Shown piece by piece: positions 16,601-24,297 of a stretch of 44,953 nucleotides of DNA. This stretch comes from Desulfuromonas sp. (GTDB taxonomy: Bacteria; Desulfobacterota; Desulfuromonadia; Desulfuromonadales; Geopsychrobacteraceae), in the NCBI GenBank assembly GCA_002868865.1, contig PKUC01000041.1, forward strand, positions 1 through 44,953, read 5' to 3'. The notes under the pieces were generated by a model. The model was not told where the DNA came from and searched no databases. It saw only the letters and a list, made by a program, of their open reading frames with translations. How positions within the stretch are numbered: position 1 is the first letter of the stretch; the number at the start of each line of letters is the position of its first letter. The translations under genes and the position numbers were made by a program.

Positions 16601-17141
16601 CCAGCAGGTGACGGACCGGGATGTGCTCTCCGCTGTCCTGTACCCGGGTGTTCTCGAAGAGTTTATCCGACACCGGCAGAAATACAGCGACACCAGCTTT
16701 CTGCCCACTCCGGTCTTCTTCTACGGTCTCGATGTCGGCGATGAAGTAAGCATCGAGATCCAGGCGGGGAAAACCCTGATTGTTAAATTGAATGCGATCG
16801 GTCGGGTTCACGAAGATGGCACGCGCAATATTTACTTTGAACTCAACGGTGAACCCCGTCAGGTGACGGTGCAGGATATGTCGGTAGAGTTGGAGGGGAG
16901 CAGCGCTGTCAAGGCGGACCCGGATGATCAAAAGCAGGTCGGCGCGCCGATGCCGGGCAAAATTTTCAAGATGAACGTTGCCGTCGGTGACAAGGTCAAG
17001 GAGGGAGATACTCTGCTGTCGACCGAAGCGATGAAGATGGAAACGAACGTCAAAGCCAAGAAAGACGGCATCGTCAAAGAGATTCTGGTCAACGAAGGGG
17101 ATCAGGTCGGGCAGGACGATCTGTTGTTGACGCTGGAATAA
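13689..17141 (+). CDS. pyc: Pyruvate carboxylase (single-chain, biotin-dependent)
   Basis: A 1150-residue enzyme that carboxylates pyruvate to oxaloacetate using ATP, bicarbonate and biotin; this is full length for the single-chain form. Biotin carboxylase (about 5-460) begins KKIMAANRGEIAIRIFRAC and has the ATP-grasp glycine loop SAGGGGRGMRV. The carboxyltransferase barrel (about 530-800) begins LLTDTTMRDAHQSLMATR, with the metal-site segment PVHLHTHDTS. A PYC/OADA linker follows, and the biotinyl domain carries STEAMKMET with biotin on Lys1116. It replenishes oxaloacetate for the TCA cycle and gluconeogenesis, a usual anaplerotic route in acetate- or pyruvate-using anaerobes. GTG 13689 is chosen for the perfect AAGGAGG eight bases upstream. 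It is monocistronic, with its own promoter and terminator. Confidence 0.97.
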   Translation: MNVTGFKKIMAANRGEIAIRIFRACTELGISTVAIYSEQDRLSLHRYKADEAYLIGKGRGPIDAYLGYDEIIDLARRLDVDAIHPGYGFLSENADFAEACERAGIAFIGPTPEIQRRLGDKVSGREVALEAGVPIVPGTEKPIQSDEEALIFAKEAGYPIIIKASAGGGGRGMRVARNKKDLLEGLRSAASEAQAAFGNAAVFLEKYIENPKHVEVQVLGDKYGNLVHFYERDCSIQRRHQKVIEIAPSLYLTKKKREQLCDYALKIAGAVDYVNAGTVEFLMDQKGDFYFIEVNPRIQVEHTVTELVTMRNLVQAQIRIAEGHKLSDPEIGIKSQKDIELRGYAIQSRITTEDPQNNFAPDFGTIKAYRTAAGFGVRLDAAAGYAGAQITPHYDSLLVKISTWGLTFDCAARTMHRSLQEFRIRGVKTNIGFLEQVITHPVFLKGECDTSFLDKHPEIFEMREKQDRANKILSFIGHVTVNGYPGIAPEKKLQFNTLRDPDTPEIPYGRPHPRGSRDILREKGPAGLAEWARKEKKLLLTDTTMRDAHQSLMATRFRTFDLDRIAEATAHLGGGLFSLEMWGGATYDVSMRFLNEDPWERLDRLREKVPNILFQMLLRGSNAVGYTNYPDNVVQEFVDKAAGSGIDIFRVFDSLNWTRGMQVAMDAVNKSGAVCEAAMCYTGDIMDPKRDKYPLEYYVNLAKELESMGAHILAIKDMAGLLKPFAAEKLVKALKNEIGIPVHLHTHDTSSNGGAMLMMAAQAGVDIVDASLSSVSGLTAQPNMNALLSTLEGSIWDPQVDMDGLQKLANYWETVRTYYAPFESELRSGTAQVYYHEIPGGQYSNYKPQVEGLGLGHRWEECKEMYRKVNDMFGDLVKVTPSSKIVGDMAMFMVQNDLEPEDIYQRGQELSFPQGVIDFFKGMIGQPYGGFPEKLQKIILRDEQPLTCRPGELLEPVDFDAKRVELEKKLGQQVTDRDVLSAVLYPGVLEEFIRHRQKYSDTSFLPTPVFFYGLDVGDEVSIEIQAGKTLIVKLNAIGRVHEDGTRNIYFELNGEPRQVTVQDMSVELEGSSAVKADPDDQKQVGAPMPGKIFKMNVAVGDKVKEGDTLLSTEAMKMETNVKAKKDGIVKEILVNEGDQVGQDDLLLTLE

Positions 17142-17160
17142 CGACAGAGAAAATATCAGC

Positions 17161-17190
17161 AAAAAAGCCGGGATTCATCCCGGCTTTTTT
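17161..17190. terminator. Near-perfect bidirectional intrinsic terminator
   Basis: AAAAAAGCCGGGAT and ATCCCGGCTTTTTT are perfect inverted copies around a two-base TC centre; the real loop must open a few pairs. Each strand gives a GC-rich stem followed by six U. It sits between the converging pyc and ptsP genes and should end both transcripts. Confidence 0.9.
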
Positions 17191-17248
17191 GCGTTGTCAG
17201 AGCATCGCAAGACGGGCTTCGTTATGTGTTTTGCCGTGACGGTCATTC

Positions 17249-19594
17249 CTAACAACGGGTGAAGTTCATCTTCTGCAGGACAGGTTCGACGATGGCGCGG
17301 ATATCGTGGCTGTCGGCCTGCGTCAGAACCTTCTGTGCTGTCTCCTGGGCGGTTTGTAGGGAAATCTGGCTGAGCAGCTTTTTCAGTTTCGGGATACAGG
17401 GTGCCGACAGGGAGAATTGCTGAATGCCGAGGCCGATGAGGATGATCAGGCAGGCCGGATCTGTCGCCATTTCACCGCAGAGACACAGATCGATCTGCTT
17501 GTCACGTGAAACAACCGCCAATTCAGCCAGTGCGTCGACGACCGCGGGGTGGAGCGGATCGTAGTAGTTTTCTACCAGCGGGTTTGAACGGTCTGCAGCA
17601 AGCATGTACTGAATCAGGTCATTGGTGCCGAGGGAGAAAAAGTCGACTTCTTCGGCGAGGTGAGGTGCCAGACGGACCGCCGCCGGGACCTCGATCATAG
17701 CGCCAAGGGGGATGTCGTCGGTAAATGCAACCCCTTCAGCCTGCAATTTGTTTTTGGCTTCTTCGACCAGTGCCCGGCAGGCCTTGATCTCCTTGATGTT
17801 TGAGATCATGGGAAACAGCAGGCGGACCGGACCATGTACGCTCGCCATCAGAATGGCTTCGATCTGGGTGAGGAAGATTTCCCGGTTGTCGAGACAGACC
17901 CGGACCGATCTCCAGCCCATGAAGGGGTTGTCTTCCCGCGGGGTGGGGAAATAGGGCAGCCCCTTGTCGCCGCCGATATCGAGTGTGCGGATCGTTACCG
18001 ATTCGCCATCGGCGTTTTCGATAACTCGCTTGTAGAGCGTGTACTGGTCCTGTCGGTCGGGGAAAGAACTCCGTGCCATGTAGGGGAATTCGGTGCGGTA
18101 GAGTCCGACACCTTCGGCTCCGTTGCGTCGCGCGACGTCGATATCACTAAGGAGGCCGATATTGGCGCGGAGGATGATGCGGGTCCCGTCTTGGGTCCGT
18201 GCTGGAACGGTCCGCAGTTTGTCCAACCGCTGTTGCTCCTGCTGGCGGTCGTGTTCAAGGCGGAAGTATTCATCGAGGATAGTGCTGTTCGGTTTGAGGT
18301 AGATACATCCGGAATTTGCGTCGAGGATCACCTGTGAGTCGGGTTCTATCTGGTTGACAGCGCCTTTGACCCCAATTAGAGCCGGAATGCCGAGGGATTT
18401 GGCCATGATGACCGAGTGGGCGTTGGCCTCGTTCGATTCGAGAACCATCCCGGTGATCTTTTCGTGGTCAAGGATCGCCATGTCGGATGGCAGCAGGCGG
18501 CGGGCCACCAGAATACCGCTGCGCTGCAGGTGGATGCCTTGTGATGTCTTGCCGACGAGATTGGCCAGTAGGCGGCGACCGATGTCTTCCATGTCGGCGG
18601 CACGTTCGCGCAGGTAGACGTCCTCAATTCCGGAAAATGCGTCGATATAACCAGCGATGACCTTTTTCAAGGCGTACGGTGCGCTGTGTTCGTCGTTGAT
18701 CTGCTTGCGCAGCTTGTCGATAAAACTCCGGTCTTCGAGGATCATCATGTGGGTATGAAAGATTGCTGCATCCTCTTCGGTTAAGCGGGCGGCTACCCGT
18801 TTTTTCAGGTAGAGGGTCTGGATCCTTGTTTGGCGCAGCGCTTCGTCCAGTTTTTTTAACTCGTTTTCGGGGATAACCCCTTTTTCATCGAAGATGTCGG
18901 CAAAACCAAACTGCTGATCGATAATATTGGCAACCCCGGTCACGACGCCCCCATAGGCGACTTTACCTCGCAGTACGGTGGTTTGCGCCGGTGTTTCCTG
19001 TGGAGCGACCTCCGCGTCGGGAGTCGGCAGGTGCGGTAAGGGTTGCTGTAAGTTCTGCTGTTTGTCGATGGTGTCGAGCAGGCGTGCATTGACGACGATA
19101 GAGGCGACCTGAAAAGCGATGGTGTTCAGGGTTGCAGTTTCTTCCGGGGTGTAGCTGCGCGGGGAGCGCGTCTGAATGACAAGAACGCCCAGCGGTTCAC
19201 TGCGGTCTGATAACGGGATGCCGAGAAAGGAATGGAACTGTTCTTCGCGGGTGACGCCAAAATAGCGATACCGCGGGTCGTTTTGTGGTTCTTTGACGGC
19301 AAGGATCTTCTGTGTCTCTGCAACCAGGCCGGTCAGTCCTTCGCCGATCGACAGGGTGACGTTGCCGATCGACTCAGGAGTCAGGCCGTAGGTAGCGCGT
19401 AATACCAGTGTGCTCTGGTTCTCTTCGATCAAGTAGAGTGAGCAGACGTCTGAATGAGCGCGCTCAGCGACCAAGCCGACGATATTTTCCAGTGTCTCAT
19501 CGAGATCGTGAGAATCGAGGATCAGTGCATTGATGTCCTGTAGGGTGCTCAGGCCGAGGCTCGGATCCGATATGTGTCGTTTGGTGGCAGGCAT
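17249..19594 (-). CDS. ptsP: PTS-Ntr enzyme I (GAF plus phosphoenolpyruvate phosphotransferase)
   Basis: A 781-residue cytoplasmic phosphotransferase of the nitrogen-type PTS, which moves phosphate from PEP to an HPr-like protein (NPr) in a regulatory cascade. An N-terminal GAF domain (about 20-165) contains LSIGEGLTGLVAETQKI. The enzyme I part follows from about residue 205. Phospho-acceptor His393 lies in ANAHSVIMAKSLGIPALIG. The PEP-binding barrel has YRTEFPYMARSSFP, TIRTLDIGGDKGLPYF and FSLGTNDLIQYMLAADR. The catalytic Cys706 is in LCLCGEMATDP. ATG 19594 has only a weak ribosome-binding site; no better start is visible. It is not next to rpoN, npr or ptsN here, so partners lie elsewhere. 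It converges on pyc with a shared terminator. Confidence 0.94.
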   Translation of the reverse strand: MPATKRHISDPSLGLSTLQDINALILDSHDLDETLENIVGLVAERAHSDVCSLYLIEENQSTLVLRATYGLTPESIGNVTLSIGEGLTGLVAETQKILAVKEPQNDPRYRYFGVTREEQFHSFLGIPLSDRSEPLGVLVIQTRSPRSYTPEETATLNTIAFQVASIVVNARLLDTIDKQQNLQQPLPHLPTPDAEVAPQETPAQTTVLRGKVAYGGVVTGVANIIDQQFGFADIFDEKGVIPENELKKLDEALRQTRIQTLYLKKRVAARLTEEDAAIFHTHMMILEDRSFIDKLRKQINDEHSAPYALKKVIAGYIDAFSGIEDVYLRERAADMEDIGRRLLANLVGKTSQGIHLQRSGILVARRLLPSDMAILDHEKITGMVLESNEANAHSVIMAKSLGIPALIGVKGAVNQIEPDSQVILDANSGCIYLKPNSTILDEYFRLEHDRQQEQQRLDKLRTVPARTQDGTRIILRANIGLLSDIDVARRNGAEGVGLYRTEFPYMARSSFPDRQDQYTLYKRVIENADGESVTIRTLDIGGDKGLPYFPTPREDNPFMGWRSVRVCLDNREIFLTQIEAILMASVHGPVRLLFPMISNIKEIKACRALVEEAKNKLQAEGVAFTDDIPLGAMIEVPAAVRLAPHLAEEVDFFSLGTNDLIQYMLAADRSNPLVENYYDPLHPAVVDALAELAVVSRDKQIDLCLCGEMATDPACLIILIGLGIQQFSLSAPCIPKLKKLLSQISLQTAQETAQKVLTQADSHDIRAIVEPVLQKMNFTRC

Positions 19595-19985
19595 GTGATG
19601 TCACATTTGTCGCAGTAGTTGGCAAGTCAGTGTGTCATTTTAACGCAATTTGTTGCCGATAGCGATGGAAAAGAGCCGGTAAATTGTATGAAAAAAAAAC
19701 GCCACCAGGGGGAGAGAGGTCCCTGATGGCGTAAGGGGATGTATCTGACCGTTCGGGCGGAACGGAAATATCCCGCTGCATTCATGATATCTTTACTAGC
19801 AAAATAGATGCCACGTGGTTGGGTAGGGGATTGTATGGCGGTGAGACTACGTTTTTTGACCGGGTTCTGCTGTTGATCCGATCACAGACCCTGCAAGTGA
19901 ACTGCAGGTTCGATAGAGAGATTTAAGCGGGGACGCTGACGGTTATCGACGGTTGACAGGTGGTGCGATGAAAAGTGGCTTCTGG
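19595..19985. other. Intergenic region between ptsP and the ABC ATPase genes
   Basis: This 391-base gap holds the terminator at 19691-19731 for the ABC operon and, to its left, the upstream region of ptsP, where TAAAAT at about 19640 is a possible -10 box without a clear -35. The 250 bases right of the terminator contain two small inverted repeats (CCGTTC/GAACGG near 19750 and CCTGCA/TGCAGG near 19892) and no gene I can support. Confidence 0.5.
19691..19731 (-). terminator. Intrinsic terminator after the ABC ATPase pair
   Basis: On the minus strand CGCCATCAGGG pairs with CCCTGGTGGCG (one mismatch position allowed as G-U) around a ten-base loop and is followed by nine T. It would end transcription of the oppDF-like operon before ptsP. 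Confidence 0.85.
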
Positions 19986-20978
19986 TTAGCTGTTGTCGGC
20001 CATGGACGGTGAAAAACGACCGACCTTGTGACTGAAATGACAGGCCACCAGATGCTGTTGCCCCAGATCGGTCAGCCGGGGCTGGGTCTGGCGACAGATG
20101 GCTTCAGCGTAGGGACAACGGGGATGAAAATGGCACCCTGGAGGTGGGGCGAGGGGGGACGGGACTTCGCCCTGAATATGGGGCTTTTGCCCCTTATGTC
20201 CCGGCTCTGGCTTCGGAATTGCGTTTAGAAGAGCCTCGGTGTAGGGATGTCCCGGTTGGCTGTACAGCGTTTTCACCGAAGTTAGTTCGACGATGCGGCC
20301 GAGATACATCACCGCAACCCGGTCGCTGATATGCTCGATAACGGCTAGATCGTGCGCAATGAAGAGATAGCTCAATCCCTGTTGCTGTTGGATGTCGCTG
20401 AGTAGGTTAAGGATTTGCGCCTGTATCGACAGGTCGAGGGCCGAGACCGGTTCGTCGGCGACGATAATCTGTGGTTCGACAGCCAGGGCGCGGGCAATAC
20501 CGATCCGCTGACGTTGACCGCCTGAAAATTCATGCGGATACCTGTGGAGAGTCTCCCCGTCCAGCCCGACCTGTTCGAGCAGTTGAGTGACCCGCTTGTG
20601 ATTTGATTTGCGGTCGGACAGCTGGTGGATTTTCAGCGGTTCAGTAAGGATTTCGCCGATTGTCTGACGTGGGTTCAGTGCCGAAAAAGGGTCCTGAAAG
20701 ACCATCTGCAGCTTGCGTCTGTACGGTTTCAGTTCGCGCTGTGAAAGGCGGGTAAGGTCCTGCCCGTCGAACAGGATTTGACCTGAATCAGGTTTGAGCA
20801 GACTGAGGATTATTTTCCCGGTGGTCGATTTTCCGCAGCCCGATTCTCCGACCAGGCCGAGCGTTTCACCGGCGGCGAGGGTGAAGCTGATATCGTCCAC
20901 GGCGATCAGCTGTTGTCCCTTGCGACGATGGCTGCCAAAGGTTTTGCGCAGGTTTTTGACTTCGAGCACGGTGGACAT
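19986..20978 (-). CDS. Oligopeptide/dipeptide ABC transporter ATPase, OppF/DppF type
   Basis: A 330-residue ATP-binding subunit. [12 protein letters not shown] is Walker [16 protein letters not shown] the ABC signature, IIVADEPVSALD Walker B, and YLFIAHDLAVIEH the switch His region. The C-terminal oligopeptide-transporter extension includes CHFHPRCPYAEAICR, whose Cys pattern fits the iron-sulfur or metal site seen in this subfamily. It would power import of peptides or related solutes together with its partner ATPase. Its start follows the stop of the upstream ATPase by one base. No permease or solute-binding protein gene adjoins the pair, so the transported substrate and the membrane subunits cannot be assigned from this window. 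Confidence 0.92.
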   Translation of the reverse strand: MSTVLEVKNLRKTFGSHRRKGQQLIAVDDISFTLAAGETLGLVGESGCGKSTTGKIILSLLKPDSGQILFDGQDLTRLSQRELKPYRRKLQMVFQDPFSALNPRQTIGEILTEPLKIHQLSDRKSNHKRVTQLLEQVGLDGETLHRYPHEFSGGQRQRIGIARALAVEPQIIVADEPVSALDLSIQAQILNLLSDIQQQQGLSYLFIAHDLAVIEHISDRVAVMYLGRIVELTSVKTLYSQPGHPYTEALLNAIPKPEPGHKGQKPHIQGEVPSPLAPPPGCHFHPRCPYAEAICRQTQPRLTDLGQQHLVACHFSHKVGRFSPSMADNS

Positions 20979-20979
20979 C

Positions 20980-21936
20980 TCAGTCTCTCCAGCAGCGGAC
21001 GAAATGATCCGGTGCGACCTGGTTTAGGGGAGGAAGCTGGTTTTTGCAGGGCGCAAAGTTTTCTGGGCAGCGTTGCAGAAAGGAACAGCCATCTGGTCTC
21101 TTGTCCGCAGCTGGAAGCTGGCCCTCGATGGTTGGCAGAGGGCCCTTTCTGCCGAATTTTGGGATGCAGTTGAGAAGCCCCCGTGTATAGGGATGCCGTG
21201 GATTGTCGAACAGATTCTGTACCGGTGCTTGCTCGACGATCAGCCCGGCGTACATCACCGCGACATCATCAGCGTGCTCAGCCACGACCCCGAGGTCGTG
21301 GCTGATAAGCAGGGTGGCCATTTTTCGCTCCTCTTTGAGCTGGCTGAGGAGGGCGAGAATCTGTGCCTGAATGGTGACATCGAGAGCTGTAGTCGGTTCA
21401 TCGGCGATCAGGAGCTGCGGGTTGCAGGCCAGCGCCATAGCGATCATGATCCGTTGCCGCTGCCCGCCGGAAAGCTGGTGGGGATAATCGTGCATCCGCT
21501 CGGTGGGTGTGGCGATCCCGACCTGTTGCAGCAGTTCGGCCGCTTGCTGCAGAGCGTCGCGTTTGCTCAGACCGCGGTGCAGGGTTAATACCTCGGCGAC
21601 CTGTACTCCGATCCTGAATACCGGATTCAGGGAGGTCATGGGCTCCTGAAAGATCATCGAAATTTTATTGCCACGGATGCGACGCATTTCCTGGTCCGGC
21701 AGGCGCAACAGGTCACGGCCGGAGAAGAAAATTTCGCCGCCGACAACCCGCCCTGGTGTGGGGAGAAGGCGCAGCAGCGAGAGTGCTGTCATCGACTTGC
21801 CACAGCCCGATTCACCGACTATGGCCAGGGTTTTTCCGGCGTCTATGGAAAAAGTGACGCCGTCCACCGCTTTAACTACGCCGGTGCGGGTCATGAAGTA
21901 ACTCTGCAGATTGTGGACGCTGAGAAGTGCTGACAT
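20980..21936 (-). CDS. Oligopeptide/dipeptide ABC transporter ATPase, OppD/DppD type
   Basis: A 318-residue ATPase with [18 protein letters not shown] (Walker A), [15 protein letters not shown] (Q-loop), [15 protein letters not shown] (signature), [12 protein letters not shown] (Walker B) and [13 protein letters not shown] (switch His). The C-terminal [17 protein letters not shown] extension is characteristic of the OppD/DppD group. It pairs with the following OppF-type ATPase as the two halves of one nucleotide-binding engine. It is the first gene of its transcript, divergent from the PHP gene. ATG 21936 has only a modest ribosome site. Absence of adjacent permease genes is unusual. Confidence 0.92.
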   Translation of the reverse strand: MSALLSVHNLQSYFMTRTGVVKAVDGVTFSIDAGKTLAIVGESGCGKSMTALSLLRLLPTPGRVVGGEIFFSGRDLLRLPDQEMRRIRGNKISMIFQEPMTSLNPVFRIGVQVAEVLTLHRGLSKRDALQQAAELLQQVGIATPTERMHDYPHQLSGGQRQRIMIAMALACNPQLLIADEPTTALDVTIQAQILALLSQLKEERKMATLLISHDLGVVAEHADDVAVMYAGLIVEQAPVQNLFDNPRHPYTRGLLNCIPKFGRKGPLPTIEGQLPAADKRPDGCSFLQRCPENFAPCKNQLPPLNQVAPDHFVRCWRD

Positions 21937-22182
21937 GAGATTCCATTTTAAGTTAAAGAGGAAATCATAACTACACTGAATGATGGAAGGGGGTCAAGCG
22001 CACGATTGTTCAGGAACGGTCAGTTTTCGCTATACGGTGGAGTCGCACCGCAGGTTGTGTCGGTTCGCTTATGTGTCGGTTTTTTCACCAATTTTGTTGC
22101 TGTTCTCGGTGAATTCGCGTAGTCTGAGGACTCGATGTCCCAATTTGGTCCGTTGAATAATTCTATGGAGGGTAACAGCCCG

Positions 22183-23067
22183 ATGGACAGTGCTGCGCGG
22201 ATAGATCTTCACCTTCATTCGACCTGCTCAGACGGTGTTTATTCGCCTCGGGAGGTTGTGCGCCGCGCGGCGGATGCCGGAATGGTCGCCATCGCTCTGG
22301 CGGATCATGATAACATCGATGGCATCGACGCTGCACAGGATGAAGGGCGCAAGCTCGGAATTCAGGTGCTGTCGGGTGTCGAGCTTTCCAGTCAATGGCA
22401 GTCGTATCATGATATCCACCTGCTCGGGTACGATTTTGACCATCATGATCCTGTGTTTCAACAGGAACTCAAGGAATTTCAGGATTTTCGTTCAAGCCGG
22501 AATCGTCAGATTATCGACCGCGTTAACCTCAAGCTAGTTGATGAGGGACGCGGCCTGCTCGACGCCGATGAGGTCCGGCGGCAGGCGGGTGGAACGATCG
22601 GTCGACCGCATATTGCCCGCGCCTTGCTCGATGCTGGCCATGTGACCAGTAACGATGAAGCGTTTGAACGCTATCTTGTTCCCTGTAATGTCGCCAAGCG
22701 ATATTTCCCTCTCGATCGGGCCATTGCCCTGATTCACCGCTGCGGCGGTGTGGCCGTGCTCGCTCACCCCCCTTACATTACCCGCAGTCAGTTTGAGCTG
22801 GAACAGCTCGTCAAGCTGTTTGCCACCTTCGACCTTGATGGCCTTGAGGCCTATAACAACGGTGCCACCCTCGAAGATATCGACTGGACGATCCGCCTGG
22901 CGCGAAAATACGGCCTGATCGTGACGGGCGGCTCCGATTTTCATGGGACTGAAGGATCTGAGGTGGAGATTGGTACCGGATTCGGGCGGTTGTCGATCCC
23001 CTACAGCTGTGTTGAAGAGGTCCTTGCGGTGAAACGCAAACACTTTGCGCGGGGAGCGGGCGGGTGA
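22183..23067 (+). CDS. PHP-domain phosphoesterase (RNase AM/YciV type)
   Basis: A 294-residue metal-dependent phosphoesterase. The four PHP metal-binding motifs are present: IDLHLHSTCSDG at the N terminus, ALADHDNIDGI, LSGVELSSQW and VTGGSDFHG, with VAVLAHPPY between them. Proteins of this size act on nucleoside 3',5'-bisphosphates and short RNA 5' ends (E. coli RNase AM), a likely but unproven role here. ATG 22183 is chosen because GGAGGG lies ten bases upstream and the protein then begins close to the first PHP motif; in-frame ATGs at 22135 and 22165 are poorer. The stop overlaps the next start (GTGA), so the TPR gene is translationally coupled. Confidence 0.88.
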   Translation: MDSAARIDLHLHSTCSDGVYSPREVVRRAADAGMVAIALADHDNIDGIDAAQDEGRKLGIQVLSGVELSSQWQSYHDIHLLGYDFDHHDPVFQQELKEFQDFRSSRNRQIIDRVNLKLVDEGRGLLDADEVRRQAGGTIGRPHIARALLDAGHVTSNDEAFERYLVPCNVAKRYFPLDRAIALIHRCGGVAVLAHPPYITRSQFELEQLVKLFATFDLDGLEAYNNGATLEDIDWTIRLARKYGLIVTGGSDFHGTEGSEVEIGTGFGRLSIPYSCVEEVLAVKRKHFARGAGG

Positions 23068-23504
23068 AAAGCGAACTTCAAGAGCAGATGAATCAGGGAT
23101 TGGATGAGGCCAGACGTGGAGAGACGGTGCTGGCTCAAATCCATCTTGAAAAGGTTCTGCAGCAGAGTCGCCATCCCGAAGTTCTGGCCTGGTACGGTTT
23201 TTGTCTGGCAAGAAATAAGGGGGCCTTTATCCAGGGGATTGAATTGTGCAAAGAAGCGCTTCGGGCCGCCCCTGATAGTCCCGATATCTACCTGGCGACC
23301 GGAAGGATTTACTTGCTGGCCGGTCGACGCCGCAGTGCGATCAGTGCGTTCAATAAGGGGCTTAAGATGGGGCGCAGTGACGCTATTGTCGGACAGTTGC
23401 AGCGGATCGGGCTGCGCCGGAAGCCCCTTTTTTCGTTTCTGGATCGTGATCACTTTCTGAACGTGTATGTCGGCTTGCTGCTGTCATACCTCAAGTCGCG
23501 CTGA
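23064..23504 (+). CDS. Small TPR-repeat protein
   Basis: A 146-residue soluble protein made mostly of TPR-like helical pairs: AWYGFCLARNKGAFIQGIEL, PDIYLATGRIYLLAGRRRSA and the following AFNKGLKMGR fit the repeat pattern. A C-terminal basic-hydrophobic tail (RKPLFSFLDRDHFLNVYVGL) could be a membrane- or protein-binding segment. It starts with GTG 23064 overlapping the PHP gene's stop, preceded by GGGGAG. Such proteins mediate protein contacts. Its coupling suggests it works with or is co-produced with the PHP enzyme, but no function can be assigned. Confidence 0.78.
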   Translation: MKSELQEQMNQGLDEARRGETVLAQIHLEKVLQQSRHPEVLAWYGFCLARNKGAFIQGIELCKEALRAAPDSPDIYLATGRIYLLAGRRRSAISAFNKGLKMGRSDAIVGQLQRIGLRRKPLFSFLDRDHFLNVYVGLLLSYLKSR

Positions 23505-23514
23505 GGGCTGTTCT

Positions 23515-24297
23515 TCAGCAGTCCTTCCAGTTGGGCTCTCTCTTTTCGAGAAATGCCGCCATCCCTTCTTTCTGGTCTTCCGTCGCAAAACAGAGCGCAA
23601 ACAATTCAGCTTCGTAGTCGATCGCCTTATCGACGGGCATTTCCATACCGTTATCGACTGCCTGTTTGATCAGGCGTACCGCAACCTGAGGTTTTGCCGC
23701 AATTTTTTGCGCCATCTCCAGGGTCGTATCGAACAGCTTGTCGTCGGGCACGACCTTGTTGACCAGCCCCAGTTTTTCGGCCTGCAGCGCCGAAATCATG
23801 TTCCCGGTGAGCATCAATTCTTTGGCCTTTCCTTTACCGATCAGGCGGGGGAGTCGCTGTGTTCCCGCCCAGCCGGGGATGATCCCGAGGTTGATTTCCG
23901 GTTGCCCCAGCTTTGCCGAATCGGCCGCCAGCCTGATATCGCAAGCGAGGGCCAGCTCACAGCCGCCTCCCAGGGCATAGCCGTTGATGGCGGCGAGAAC
24001 AATCTTTGTCGAGTGCTCGATCCGATTAAACAGGTGCTGGGCTTGTCGGGCGACGGTTCGTGCCTGAAGTGGGTTGAGTGGTTGCATCACCGAGATGTCC
24101 CCACCGGCGACGAAGGCCTTGTCTCCCGCGCCGGTGATCATAATGACCTTGGTTGCCGGATTTGCTTCGATCTCGCTGAAGGTCTCGTCAAGCTCCTTAA
24201 GCGTCTCGGGGTTCAACGCGTTGAGGGCGTCCGGTCGGTTGATGGTTATGACGGTGACCTCTCCATATTGCTTTAGCAGCAGGTTTTTGGCGCTCAT
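23515..24297 (-). CDS. Enoyl-CoA hydratase/crotonase family protein
   Basis: A 260-residue crotonase-fold enzyme, full length for short-chain enoyl-CoA hydratase, which adds water across 2-enoyl-CoA (for example crotonyl-CoA to 3-hydroxybutyryl-CoA). AFVAGGDI forms the first oxyanion-hole element and NGYALGGGCELALACD the second. Both catalytic glutamates of true hydratases are present, Glu114 (GGCEL) and Glu134 (GQPEINLG), so hydration rather than another crotonase reaction is likely. Its start overlaps the hrpB stop by four bases, making it the third gene of an aminotransferase-hrpB-crotonase operon. No other beta-oxidation genes are adjacent, so the physiological substrate is uncertain. Confidence 0.92.
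   Translation of the reverse strand: MSAKNLLLKQYGEVTVITINRPDALNALNPETLKELDETFSEIEANPATKVIMITGAGDKAFVAGGDISVMQPLNPLQARTVARQAQHLFNRIEHSTKIVLAAINGYALGGGCELALACDIRLAADSAKLGQPEINLGIIPGWAGTQRLPRLIGKGKAKELMLTGNMISALQAEKLGLVNKVVPDDKLFDTTLEMAQKIAAKPQVAVRLIKQAVDNGMEMPVDKAIDYEAELFALCFATEDQKEGMAAFLEKREPNWKDC

Noticed and set aside
23467-24276. A 269-codon open frame antisense to the crotonase.
   Set aside because: The crotonase has both catalytic glutamates and conserved oxyanion-hole motifs; the antisense product matches nothing.
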